A DNA stretch of 6,905 bases from an uncultured Lachnospiraceae bacterium (GCA_905236585.1 CAJOQZ010000260.1:1-6905); one strand, 5' to 3'. Shown: positions 1 to 5,349, counted from the stretch's first letter. A program made the numbers and translations. Notes: generated from the letters alone by a model not told the origin.

Positions 1-140
1 ATTCCTGCCGGTTTATCATATACAACTTCATACAGAGGTCGGATACAAAGAAAGAACACCTCAACATATAGTCTTCGACATTTTACTTTACTGCTTTGAA
101 AAAATGTCCTTGACAAAGGGTACACTTTACTACTCTGCAT
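1..140 (-). CDS. Possible 5' end of an unrecognised leftward gene, cut by the window edge
   Basis: Reading leftward from an ATG at 140-138, the frame stays open for 46 codons to the window edge, beginning MQSSKVYPLSRTFF. I recognise no family in it. Two things favour a real start. An extended -10 promoter lies about 35-60 bases upstream (175-203), and a purine-rich AAAGGGG (151-157 on the plus strand as CCCCTTT) sits about 10 bases before the ATG. Against it, the ribosome site is weak, 46 open codons in AT-rich DNA can arise by chance, and an 8-bp inverted repeat crosses the start. The stretch could instead be a leader or the 3' untranslated region of the GGDEF gene. Treat as tentative. Confidence 0.25.
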   Translation of the reverse strand, partial: MQSSKVYPLSRTFFQSSKVKCRRLYVEVFFLCIRPLYEVVYDKPAG

Positions 141-150
141 GGTTGTCAAG
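109..150. repeat. 8-bp inverted repeat CTTGACAA / TTGTCAAG
   Basis: CTTGACAA at 109-116 is matched exactly by TTGTCAAG at 143-150, 26 bases apart. Read leftward, the second arm is followed after four bases by six T (104-99). The pair could therefore act as a long-loop terminator for the GGDEF gene, or as a dyad operator just downstream of the promoter at 175-203. Each arm contains TTGACA, but I find no convincing -10 at normal spacing in either direction. The function is undecided. Confidence 0.4.
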
Positions 151-174
151 CCCCTTTCTTTGAAAACCAGACAT

Positions 175-203
175 ATTTTATCACAATTCACCCAAAATAA
201 CAA
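175..203 (-). promoter_or_regulatory. Leftward sigma-A type promoter with extended -10
   Basis: On the minus strand, TTGTTA (203-198) is followed after exactly 17 bases by TAAAAT (180-175). TG one base before the -10 gives the extended form TGATAAAAT. Transcription would start near 168 and run out of the left edge of the window. It lies just past the stop codon of the GGDEF gene, so it most likely serves a separate gene further left. Confidence 0.5.
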
Positions 204-224
204 CAAATCTATGCGAATTAATTC

Positions 225-2645
225 TTATTCCATATACCTCTCCTCAAACTCATCCGCCGTAAGAACACTCCCCGACAGCATCGGCTCTATTGCATTTTTT
301 TCATCCCCAAAAAGGACGGCGATCTCCTGCTGCCTTAATAGAGCGACCGTTTTTTCCATACGCGCCTCATCCCGCAGCGTCGCGGAATGAGCAACAATAA
401 GCACTACGCTTGCCGTGCGGATTCCCGTTTCTTCCAAAATCGCATTCACTATCTGCGGCGCATCCGCTTCCAGCAAAAACGCTTCGGAAAGTTCGATATA
501 AATGCGGTACTCCGGCAGCCCGAAATCGTTCCAATACCGGCAGTGCCGGCACGCCTCCCTAATCAGCCGCTTATCCAGCGCCGTCCGAAGCCCAAGGTAA
601 TCCGCCGCCTGAAGAACCTCGTACCTCTGCGCCGCAACGCCGAACGCCTTTGCATCCCAGGAGATATGCGCTTTTGCCCCGATGCAGCGTTCGCCGCCGT
701 TTTCATCCTTTTGAATCAGCGGCTCATAATCCGCCGCAAATTCCTTTGCCCCGGCATCCGCCGAACCGCGAAGCGCTTTTTCTAAAGCCAGCCGCCTTTT
801 TTCGGATGCGTCGTCACGATCCGAATACCATTCCACCTTGCCCGGCGCCTGTTCCTTTGCCGCATCCAGCGCAATATCCGCATTCCGCATCAGCGTCTCG
901 ATATCCGCGCCGTCTTTTGGAAAACAGACCACGCCCATGGACATGTTACAGGAATACTCCTCACCGTTCAAACTCCAGGACTGCTCAAACCGCCGCTGGA
1001 TCGTTCCGACGAGTTTGTGCAGGAGGGCATTCTCATAGAACGGAAGCAGCACGCCGAACTCATCTCCGCCGATCCGGTAGCACGTCGCCTTCGCCTTGCA
1101 GATGCTCTCTAGAGCCTTTGCCGCTTCTTTTAAGAGCGCGTCGCCAAAACTATGTCCGTATTCGCCGTTTACATCCTTGAAATCGTCGAGGTTGATATAT
1201 AAAAAACTGCCCTGATCGCCGCTGCGCAGCGCATCCTTGACCGCAACCGACAAGTCACGCTCAAACTGCTGCCGGTTGTACAGCCCGGTCAGATAGTCCG
1301 TCTTCGCCTGTTCTTCGATCTTCTGCTCATAACGCTTCGTATCGGTGATATCGTAAAGCGTTACCATCCGCACGTCGCGCCCGTCCATCCATCGAACGCG
1401 TCCAATAAAAACTTTGAACCAGCGTTTTGCCACATCTGCGTAAAAACCGCCCTCCGCGGCATCCTTTTTGAACAGGTCCTCCATCGCGTCCCGGAAATTC
1501 TGCCGGTCCTTCGGGTCGGATATGAACGTCCCGAAACGCTCGTTCGAATAGACGTCGTCCTCTCCTCCGGGCACGCGGACGACAAGACCGTACGCGCCGC
1601 TTTCCAACACCTCGTCGATCGTCGCGTAGGCGGACGCCAAGGAGTTCTGCGTCATGCGCGCCGACAGGATCGTGCGCACGACGAATTTGACTTCATTCAA
1701 AAAGGTAAGTTCCCTGATCTTCCATTTGCGGGATTCGTGGCGCATGATAAAGCACAGATACATCGGCGCCGCGTCCTCGACCGCAAGCGGCAGGAAAACG
1801 CCCGCCGTAATCCCGTATTTGCGGAAAAAATCCCGGAAACTGTCCGGCATGATCGAATCGGAGGAAACCGTATATTCCCGGTCGGTCAAAAACGGGATTT
1901 CGCTCCGGCTCATCTTAAGAAACCGTCCGATGACGGAATCGTTTTCATCCGCCGAAAAGTCGCTGATCACATCCACGTCGTCGGCTTCGCTGTCCAACCG
2001 CAGCAGAAGCGCATCCGAAAGGCTTAAAAAATTCCCCGCAATTTGAAGAATATCGGATACGATAACGCCGAACTCGCTCTGATCCTCCAGCAGTTTTAAC
2101 ATGTCCCCGAGTGCGTCATTGCGCCGCTTTTCGTCGGCAAGTTCTTCTTCGGTCGAGGTAACGACGGAAAGTTTTTCATCCGCCGTAATGCTTTTTGTAT
2201 GCGCTGCAAAGTACATTCCCGACGTCTTCGCAATCAGGGCGATGATATGCTCGAACTCCGCTCCCGTCGTACAGGCGATTCCTTCCGGCAGGTCTACGCC
2301 CTCCGGGATGCGCTCCATGCAGACCGCGGCAAATATCCACGCGCCGAGCGCCCTTTTCGACGTATCGCGGATCGCAACCCCGCAGACCGCCACATACGGC
2401 ACATCCGCCTCCGCCGCGATCACGTTCTCCGCATCCCCGTCGGAAAAAGAAGCGACCAAAATCTTTTTCGCGTCCTCCGACAGATGCAGGTCGAAAAACG
2501 CCTCCAGCCCCTCATCCGCGGAAAATTCGGTCATCCGCTCAAAGGGCCGTCCATAGCAGTACGCGTAAACCGGCAGGGTCGAAACGTAGGAATCCTGCAG
2601 ATCCTGCAATATTTTGTTGTCGAGAATATCCGATCGTGTGTTCAT
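225..2645 (-). CDS. Multidomain GGDEF protein with a shortened, degenerate EAL domain
   Basis: This 806-residue soluble protein has no signal peptide or membrane segment. Region 1-150 resembles a small-ligand sensor domain I cannot name with certainty. A helical linker (about 155-190) leads to a GAF-like region (about 190-330), then a PAS-like region (about 337-437, ending VTLYDITDTKRYE). The GGDEF domain covers about 445-610, with TDYLTGLYNR at 449-458 and an intact GGDEF at 526-530. GGDEF domains make cyclic di-GMP from two GTP. Here the first acidic residue of the metal-binding motif is Asn485 (NLDDFK), Asn493 and Asp502 are kept, and no RxxD inhibitory site precedes GGDEF (517-520 is KAKA). 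An EAL-like tail follows from about 637, with AKA (657-659) in place of EAL, IELS for the usual VNLS, and no DDFG motif, so it should not hydrolyse cyclic di-GMP. The ATG at 2645 lies six codons after an in-frame stop and has no clear Shine-Dalgarno. The gene appears to be transcribed alone. Whether it makes cyclic di-GMP or only senses is open. Confidence 0.9.
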   Translation of the reverse strand: MNTRSDILDNKILQDLQDSYVSTLPVYAYCYGRPFERMTEFSADEGLEAFFDLHLSEDAKKILVASFSDGDAENVIAAEADVPYVAVCGVAIRDTSKRALGAWIFAAVCMERIPEGVDLPEGIACTTGAEFEHIIALIAKTSGMYFAAHTKSITADEKLSVVTSTEEELADEKRRNDALGDMLKLLEDQSEFGVIVSDILQIAGNFLSLSDALLLRLDSEADDVDVISDFSADENDSVIGRFLKMSRSEIPFLTDREYTVSSDSIMPDSFRDFFRKYGITAGVFLPLAVEDAAPMYLCFIMRHESRKWKIRELTFLNEVKFVVRTILSARMTQNSLASAYATIDEVLESGAYGLVVRVPGGEDDVYSNERFGTFISDPKDRQNFRDAMEDLFKKDAAEGGFYADVAKRWFKVFIGRVRWMDGRDVRMVTLYDITDTKRYEQKIEEQAKTDYLTGLYNRQQFERDLSVAVKDALRSGDQGSFLYINLDDFKDVNGEYGHSFGDALLKEAAKALESICKAKATCYRIGGDEFGVLLPFYENALLHKLVGTIQRRFEQSWSLNGEEYSCNMSMGVVCFPKDGADIETLMRNADIALDAAKEQAPGKVEWYSDRDDASEKRRLALEKALRGSADAGAKEFAADYEPLIQKDENGGERCIGAKAHISWDAKAFGVAAQRYEVLQAADYLGLRTALDKRLIREACRHCRYWNDFGLPEYRIYIELSEAFLLEADAPQIVNAILEETGIRTASVVLIVAHSATLRDEARMEKTVALLRQQEIAVLFGDEKNAIEPMLSGSVLTADEFEERYME

Positions 2646-2670
2646 ATTCGTGTATTTGTGAATTTTTTAC

Positions 2671-2719
2671 AAATAATGGCGGATTTAATTATGCGATTTG
2701 TAATTTTTCGCCATTGTTT
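2671..2719. repeat. Inverted repeat spanning the GGDEF gene promoter
   Basis: AAATAATGGCG (2671-2681) faces CGCCATTGTTT (2709-2719). The arms are complementary at 10 of 11 positions, with 27 bases between them. They bracket the -10 of the leftward GGDEF promoter, and the right arm covers the -35 of the rightward promoter. This is the geometry of an operator pair for a dimeric regulator. The inner parts could only partly fold as RNA, because the right arm lies upstream of the leftward start point. No regulator is identified. Confidence 0.4.
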
Positions 2720-2724
2720 TTCAA
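2697..2724 (-). promoter_or_regulatory. Likely promoter of the GGDEF gene
   Basis: On the minus strand, TTGAAA (2724-2719) is followed after 16 bases by TACAAA (2702-2697): five of six and four of six consensus matches. Transcription would start near 2690, giving a leader of about 45 bases. CATAAT just downstream is an alternative -10, but it lacks a good -35. The -35 shares position 2719 with the -35 of the rightward promoter, so the two are back to back. Confidence 0.45.
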
Positions 2725-2742
2725 GTTGCCCGGGCTTATAAT
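2714..2742 (+). promoter_or_regulatory. Rightward promoter with perfect TATAAT, small RNA candidate
   Basis: TTGTTT (2714-2719), a 17-base spacer and a perfect TATAAT (2737-2742) form a good housekeeping promoter. The expected start is G2749, seven bases after the -10. No protein gene on this strand follows for more than 1.5 kb, so the transcript is probably non-coding. Confidence 0.6.
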
Positions 2743-2748
2743 ACAAAA

Positions 2749-2852
2749 GACTTGAGGGACATCCCCCATAAAAGTCCCCCAAAGTCATTTCCCCTTTATA
2801 TATTTATATAACCCCCCTTTTTGAAATACAACCTTGCAAGAGGTTGTATTTT
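2749..2852 (+). ncRNA. Candidate small RNA, C-rich, about 104 nt
   Basis: A good promoter predicts a start at G2749, exactly the first base of a stem. Stem 1 pairs GACTT (2749-2753) with AAGTC (2782-2786) and GGGAC (2756-2760) with GTCCC (2774-2778). Its loop carries CCCCC (2763-2767). Stem 2 is the AT hairpin TTATAT/ATATAA (2796-2801 with 2806-2811), flanked by CCCC (2791-2794) and CCCCCC (2812-2817). Stem 3 is a perfect 10-bp hairpin (2824-2833 with 2842-2851) ending in a short T run. No open reading frame or ribosome site is visible. Unpaired C-rich tracts can pair with purine-rich ribosome binding sites, as known for Firmicutes RNAs such as RsaE, so a trans-acting regulator is a fair inference. 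It matches no RNA family I recognise. It could instead be untranslated DNA with chance structure. Confidence 0.45.
2824..2852 (+). terminator. Hairpin terminator, probable end of the small RNA
   Basis: AAATACAACC (2824-2833) pairs perfectly with GGTTGTATTT (2842-2851) around an 8-base loop. Taking the core as TACAACC/GGTTGTA, four T follow (2849-2852). The short T run makes it a modest terminator. Read leftward there is only TTTC after the core stem, so the rightward sense is favoured. Confidence 0.45.
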
Positions 2853-2871
2853 GCTGTAAAGAGAGAAATGT

Positions 2872-2922
2872 AAAAAAGGGTAATTCCGAATGTCCATGCT
2901 TGCATGGGGCATTCGGGAATTA
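2872..2922 (-). terminator. Likely ilvE terminator: long hairpin then six T
   Basis: Read leftward, TAATT/AATTA, CATTCGG/CCGAATG and CCATG/CATGG make a long stem (2881-2922). It has a bulge at 2917 and small unpaired bases at 2893 and 2908-2909. The stem is followed after CCC by TTTTTT (2877-2872). The four-base loop is CTTG on the plus strand and CAAG in the leftward RNA. It is the only T-tract hairpin I see downstream of ilvE, about 150 bases past its stop codon. Confidence 0.6.
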
Positions 2923-3072
2923 AAACTGTTCAGATGCCCGAACAGTTACCGCATCGGACGCAATGCTTAAAGCACATTGAAAGAGCGTCCGATGCATGTA
3001 ATTCATGTGTAAGGCACGCACTCAGCGGTAAACGCTTCGTGCTGTTCTGAAGATACGCCTCGATATCTTCAG
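2881..3072. repeat. Cluster of five consecutive hairpins downstream of ilvE
   Basis: Five palindromes follow each other with little space. H1 is 2881-2922. H2 is 2924-2947 (AACTGTTC/GAACAGTT, 8-base loop). H3 is 2951-2995 (an 11-bp perfect stem, GCATCGGACGC/GCGTCCGATGC, with a smaller AATG/CATT hairpin inside). H4 is 3014-3042 (GCACG/CGTGC enclosing AGCG/CGCT). H5 is 3047-3072 (CTGAAGATA/TATCTTCAG), which includes the ilvE stop codon. With the small RNA candidate, this accounts for most of the 423-bp spacer 2646-3068. In the leftward direction they would form a structured ilvE 3' untranslated region. They may equally be palindromic intergenic repeats. No protein gene is visible. Confidence 0.7.
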
Positions 3073-4133
3073 ATAGTAACCGTCCACCCGTAGGTATCCT
3101 CGATCCTTCCCCACTGGATGCCGGTCAAGGTGTCATATAGTTTCTGCGTCAGTTCGCCGGTCTTGAAATCGCCGATCACAACTTCGTCGTCCTTATAGCG
3201 AAGCTCGCCGACCGGAGAGATGACCGCCGCCGTGCCTGTGCCGAAGACTTCCTCCAAGGTGCCGTCATGTCCTGCCTTCATCAGCGTATCTACGGCAAGT
3301 TTCTCTTCATGCACCGTATAGCCCCAGTCCCTGAGCAGCGTGATCATGGAGTCTCTTGTCACCCCCGCCAGTACGGTTCCGTTGTCGATGGGCGCCGTAT
3401 AGATCTCCCCGGCAATTTTGAACATAATGTTCATCGTGCCGACTTCCTCAACGTATTTGCGCTCCTCGCCGTCGAGCCAAAGCACCTGGGTGTAGCCGAG
3501 TTTTTCCGCCTTGACCTGTCCTAAAATGCTGCCCGCATAGTTGCCGCCGCATTTGGTGAAGCCCGTGCCGCCCTTTACCGCTCGTACCAGTTCGTCCTCA
3601 ACGAGAATCTTCACCGGATCAAGCCCCGTCGGATAATATGCGCCGACCGGACAGCAGATGATGATAAACGTATATGCCGCCGCCATATGAACGCCCAAGG
3701 ACGCCTCCGTCGAGAACATATACGGACGGATATACAGCGAAGTATCCGGCTCGCTCGGAACCCAGTCTTCCTCAACTTTTACCAAAGCCTTGACCGCCTG
3801 GACGAAATCCTCCACCGGAAGCGTCGGCATGCACAGTCTCTCATTCGAGCGCTGCATCCGCTTCGCATTCATCTCCGGACGGAACAACTGGATCTTGCCT
3901 TCCGCCGTGCGGTACGCCTTCAAGCCCTCAAACGTCTCCTGCGCATAATGCAAAACCACGCACGCCGGGTCGAGTTCGAGCGGCGCATACGGCACGATCC
4001 GCGCATTCGACCAGCCCTCGTCCTTATGCCAGTCCACCATAAACATATGATCTGTCATATACTTGCCGAATCCTAAATTTTTCTGATCCGGCTTTTCTTT
4101 CGGGTGCGTCGTTTTTTCAATTCTGATTTCCAT
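3069..4133 (-). CDS. ilvE: Branched-chain amino acid aminotransferase
   Basis: This PLP enzyme moves the amino group between glutamate and the keto acids of leucine, isoleucine and valine. It is the last step of their synthesis and the first of their breakdown, in the cytoplasm. The 354 residues match the usual length of the bacterial class IV aminotransferase family (fold type IV), long form. The catalytic lysine is Lys194 in GTGFTKCGGNYAGS (189-202). The PLP-contacting glutamate region is EEVGTMN (229-235), and GTGTAAVISPVG (298-309) is the phosphate and substrate loop. The start is firm: GGAGG lies six bases before the ATG. A strong promoter lies about 80 bases upstream, and the gene seems monocistronic, with a likely terminator after a long hairpin-rich 3' region. 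No T-box or other known leader is visible in the roughly 70-base leader. Assignment is secure, though the exact substrate preference is not visible. Confidence 0.96.
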   Translation of the reverse strand: MEIRIEKTTHPKEKPDQKNLGFGKYMTDHMFMVDWHKDEGWSNARIVPYAPLELDPACVVLHYAQETFEGLKAYRTAEGKIQLFRPEMNAKRMQRSNERLCMPTLPVEDFVQAVKALVKVEEDWVPSEPDTSLYIRPYMFSTEASLGVHMAAAYTFIIICCPVGAYYPTGLDPVKILVEDELVRAVKGGTGFTKCGGNYAGSILGQVKAEKLGYTQVLWLDGEERKYVEEVGTMNIMFKIAGEIYTAPIDNGTVLAGVTRDSMITLLRDWGYTVHEEKLAVDTLMKAGHDGTLEEVFGTGTAAVISPVGELRYKDDEVVIGDFKTGELTQKLYDTLTGIQWGRIEDTYGWTVTI

Positions 4134-4174
4134 ATTTTGCCTCCAAACTTTTCGTTTTCCACAAAACCTGTCCG

Positions 4175-4197
4175 ACTGTTTTGGTACCCCAAACAGT
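4175..4197 (-). promoter_or_regulatory. Hairpin in the ilvE leader
   Basis: ACTGTTTTGG (4175-4184) pairs with CCAAACAGT (4189-4197) around TACC, with one bulged base. It lies about ten bases after the predicted ilvE start point and 30 bases before the ribosome site, so it would not block translation by itself. No T run follows, so it is not a terminator. Its sequence resembles hairpin H2 at 2924-2947 on the other side of ilvE. Confidence 0.5.
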
Positions 4198-4211
4198 TAC
4201 AACCGTCTTTC

Positions 4212-4240
4212 ATTATCTTATTTTTTGTACAAAGTGTCAA
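4212..4240 (-). promoter_or_regulatory. Strong ilvE promoter
   Basis: On the minus strand, a perfect TTGACA (4240-4235) is followed after 17 bases by GATAAT (4217-4212), five of six matches. The start would be near 4205, giving a leader of about 70 bases. Confidence 0.8.
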
Positions 4241-4258
4241 GAAATCGCGGAATTAAAT

Positions 4259-4287
4259 TTGCCTTTTTCGGCAGATTTGATTATAAT
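4259..4287 (+). promoter_or_regulatory. Promoter of the flavin reductase gene
   Basis: TTGCCT (4259-4264), a 17-base spacer and a perfect TATAAT (4282-4287) predict a start near 4294 and a leader of about 35 bases. It is divergent from the ilvE promoter, with 18 bases between the two -35 elements, so the two need not exclude each other. Confidence 0.7.
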
Positions 4288-4294
4288 AAAAGGC
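4261..4294. repeat. Inverted repeat GCCTTTT / AAAAGGC around the flavin reductase -10
   Basis: GCCTTTT (4261-4267) and AAAAGGC (4288-4294) are exact 7-bp arms, 20 bases apart. The left arm overlaps the -35, and the right arm runs from the base after the -10 to the expected start point. That placement suits a repressor site. No regulator gene is in the window, and a chance match in AT-rich DNA is possible. Confidence 0.35.
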
Positions 4295-4328
4295 GATAAT
4301 TTTTGTTTTTTGTTTTCGGAGATATGAT

Positions 4329-4835
4329 ATGCATACCTTTCAACCGTATCCGATCGATGTGATCGAGTTTAATCCTTTTGTAAAATTCGGACAGGAGTGG
4401 GCGGCATTGACGACCGAAGCCGGCGGCAGGATCAACACGATGACGATCAGCTGGGGCGGCGTCGGCGTCCTTTGGGGGAAGAACGTCGCGACAGTCTATG
4501 TCCGCGATTCGCGCTATTCCAAAGAATTGATCGACCAAGGCGAATTTTTCTCCATCACGTTTTTTGAAAAGCATTACCACCGTTCCCTGCAATATCTGGG
4601 TGCGGTGTCCGGCAGACAGGAGGACAAGTTCCAAGGCGCCCGGCTGACCGTCAACCGCCACCTTTCCGTGCCGTTCGTCGACGAAGGGAATTTCGTGATC
4701 ATCTGCCGCAAATTATCCGCGACGAAGATCAACTTTACGGATTTTGTCGATCCGAAGATCGAGCCGGACTATTACAGCAAGGGAGATCCCCATACCATGT
4801 ACGTCGGTGAAGTCATGGAACTTCTTGCCAGATAA
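4329..4835 (+). CDS. Flavin reductase-like FMN-binding protein
   Basis: The 168-residue cytoplasmic protein belongs to the flavin reductase-like family (COG1853, split-barrel FMN-binding fold). Members bind FMN and either pass electrons from NAD(P)H to flavin or use it on other substrates. The hallmark FMN-binding strand-loop is NTMTISWGGVGVLWGK (36-51), followed by RYSKELI (62-68), SGRQEDK (94-100) and the C-terminal HTMYVGEV (155-162), all typical of a common clostridial subgroup. Length is normal for a single-domain member. GGAG lies seven bases before the ATG. An ATG at 4324 is out of frame. The gene has its own promoter and terminator and is the only rightward gene here, so context gives no hint of its substrate. 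Family assignment is strong; physiological role unknown. Confidence 0.88.
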   Translation: MHTFQPYPIDVIEFNPFVKFGQEWAALTTEAGGRINTMTISWGGVGVLWGKNVATVYVRDSRYSKELIDQGEFFSITFFEKHYHRSLQYLGAVSGRQEDKFQGARLTVNRHLSVPFVDEGNFVIICRKLSATKINFTDFVDPKIEPDYYSKGDPHTMYVGEVMELLAR

Positions 4836-4839
4836 AATG

Positions 4840-4870
4840 ATCCCGCAGATGCGCTCTGCGGGATTTTCTT
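4840..4870 (+). terminator. Strong intrinsic terminator, probably bidirectional
   Basis: ATCCCGCAGA (4840-4849) pairs perfectly with TCTGCGGGAT (4855-4864) around TGCGC and is followed by TTTCTT. It starts four bases after the flavin reductase stop. Read leftward, the same stem is followed by CATTTTAT, so it can also end the converging vanZ-like transcript, whose stop is eight bases to the right. Confidence 0.92.
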
Positions 4871-4877
4871 ATACTCA

Positions 4878-5336
4878 CTATTTCTTTTTATGCGCCGCCT
4901 CGATCACAAGATACAGGATATACCCCAAAAATCCGCCCGCCGTATTCAGGATCACGTCGTCAATATCCGCAATGCCGGACTTCGTCGCGAACTGCAAAAT
5001 CTCCACAACGACGGAAAACGACAGGGTCACAAGGATTGCCGCGATCGGATGATGCTTCTCCCCCTTCGGCCACATGGCGGGCAGCAAGAACCCGAACGGC
5101 ACGAATGCCAGGACATTTCCAAGCAGATTAAAAAACACGATCGGAAGCCCGATGGTATCCGCATAGGAGATGTAGCGTTTGATCTCGGTAAAAGGCACCA
5201 AATTATAGGACTTTATCTGCCGCTCCGTGCGCCCCATGCCGTCTGCGAAAAACAGCCCGTAACTTAAGAACGCAAGGTAGGCGGCGAAGACCGCGTTTTT
5301 TATCAGCAGGAAAAACTCTTCTTTTCGATTTGACAA
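4878..5336 (-). CDS. VanZ-family membrane protein
   Basis: This small integral membrane protein of 152 residues has about four predicted membrane segments, near 10-30, 64-85, 97-116 and 128-147. Family marks are YNLVPF (44-49), NLLGNVLAFVPFG (70-82), EILQ (112-115) and GIADIDDVILNTAGGFLGY (121-139). The family is named for VanZ, which gives low-level teicoplanin resistance, but most relatives are chromosomal proteins of unknown function. There are no other van genes here, so no resistance role should be assumed. I place the start at TTG 5336-5334 because AGGAG lies eight bases upstream; an in-frame TTG at 5366 has no such site. It follows pyrE by 96 bases without a clear promoter or terminator, so read-through from the pyr operon is possible. 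It converges on the flavin reductase gene and shares its terminator. Confidence 0.87.
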   Translation of the reverse strand: MSNRKEEFFLLIKNAVFAAYLAFLSYGLFFADGMGRTERQIKSYNLVPFTEIKRYISYADTIGLPIVFFNLLGNVLAFVPFGFLLPAMWPKGEKHHPIAAILVTLSFSVVVEILQFATKSGIADIDDVILNTAGGFLGYILYLVIEAAHKKK

Positions 5337-5344
5337 GGGAAATT

Positions 5345-5349
5345 CTCCT
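5345..5349 (-). promoter_or_regulatory. Ribosome binding site that sets the vanZ-like start at TTG
   Basis: AGGAG on the minus strand lies eight bases before TTG 5336-5334. It falls inside the frame opened by the upstream TTG at 5366, and so argues for the shorter protein. Confidence 0.75.

Noticed and set aside
225..700. Frameshift or nonsense pseudogene as the cause of the short EAL
   Set aside because: The frame is continuous, the final residues resemble a normal EAL end, and the DNA after the stop is AT-rich spacer with no lost EAL sequence in another frame.
387..2741. Long open frames on the plus strand opposite the GGDEF gene (for example 650-1180 and 2199-2741)
   Set aside because: They are antisense shadows of a well-supported coding frame, with arginine- and proline-rich or low-complexity translations, no family match I recognise and no convincing ribosome sites.
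2881..3072. CRISPR array or tRNA-like genes in the hairpin cluster
   Set aside because: The units are different palindromes, not regularly spaced direct repeats, and no cloverleaf with a T-loop consensus is present.
4134..4205. T-box or other amino-acid riboswitch in front of ilvE
   Set aside because: The predicted leader is only about 70 bases, has no T-box sequence, and its one hairpin lacks a following T run.
4281..4661. Minus-strand frame opposite the flavin reductase gene
   Set aside because: It overlaps a clearly conserved gene on the other strand, shows no family signature and includes the divergent promoter region.
4878..5336. Glycopeptide resistance locus
   Set aside because: Only a VanZ-family homologue is present; no vanA, vanH, vanX or vanRS-like genes accompany it, and such homologues are common in ordinary chromosomes.
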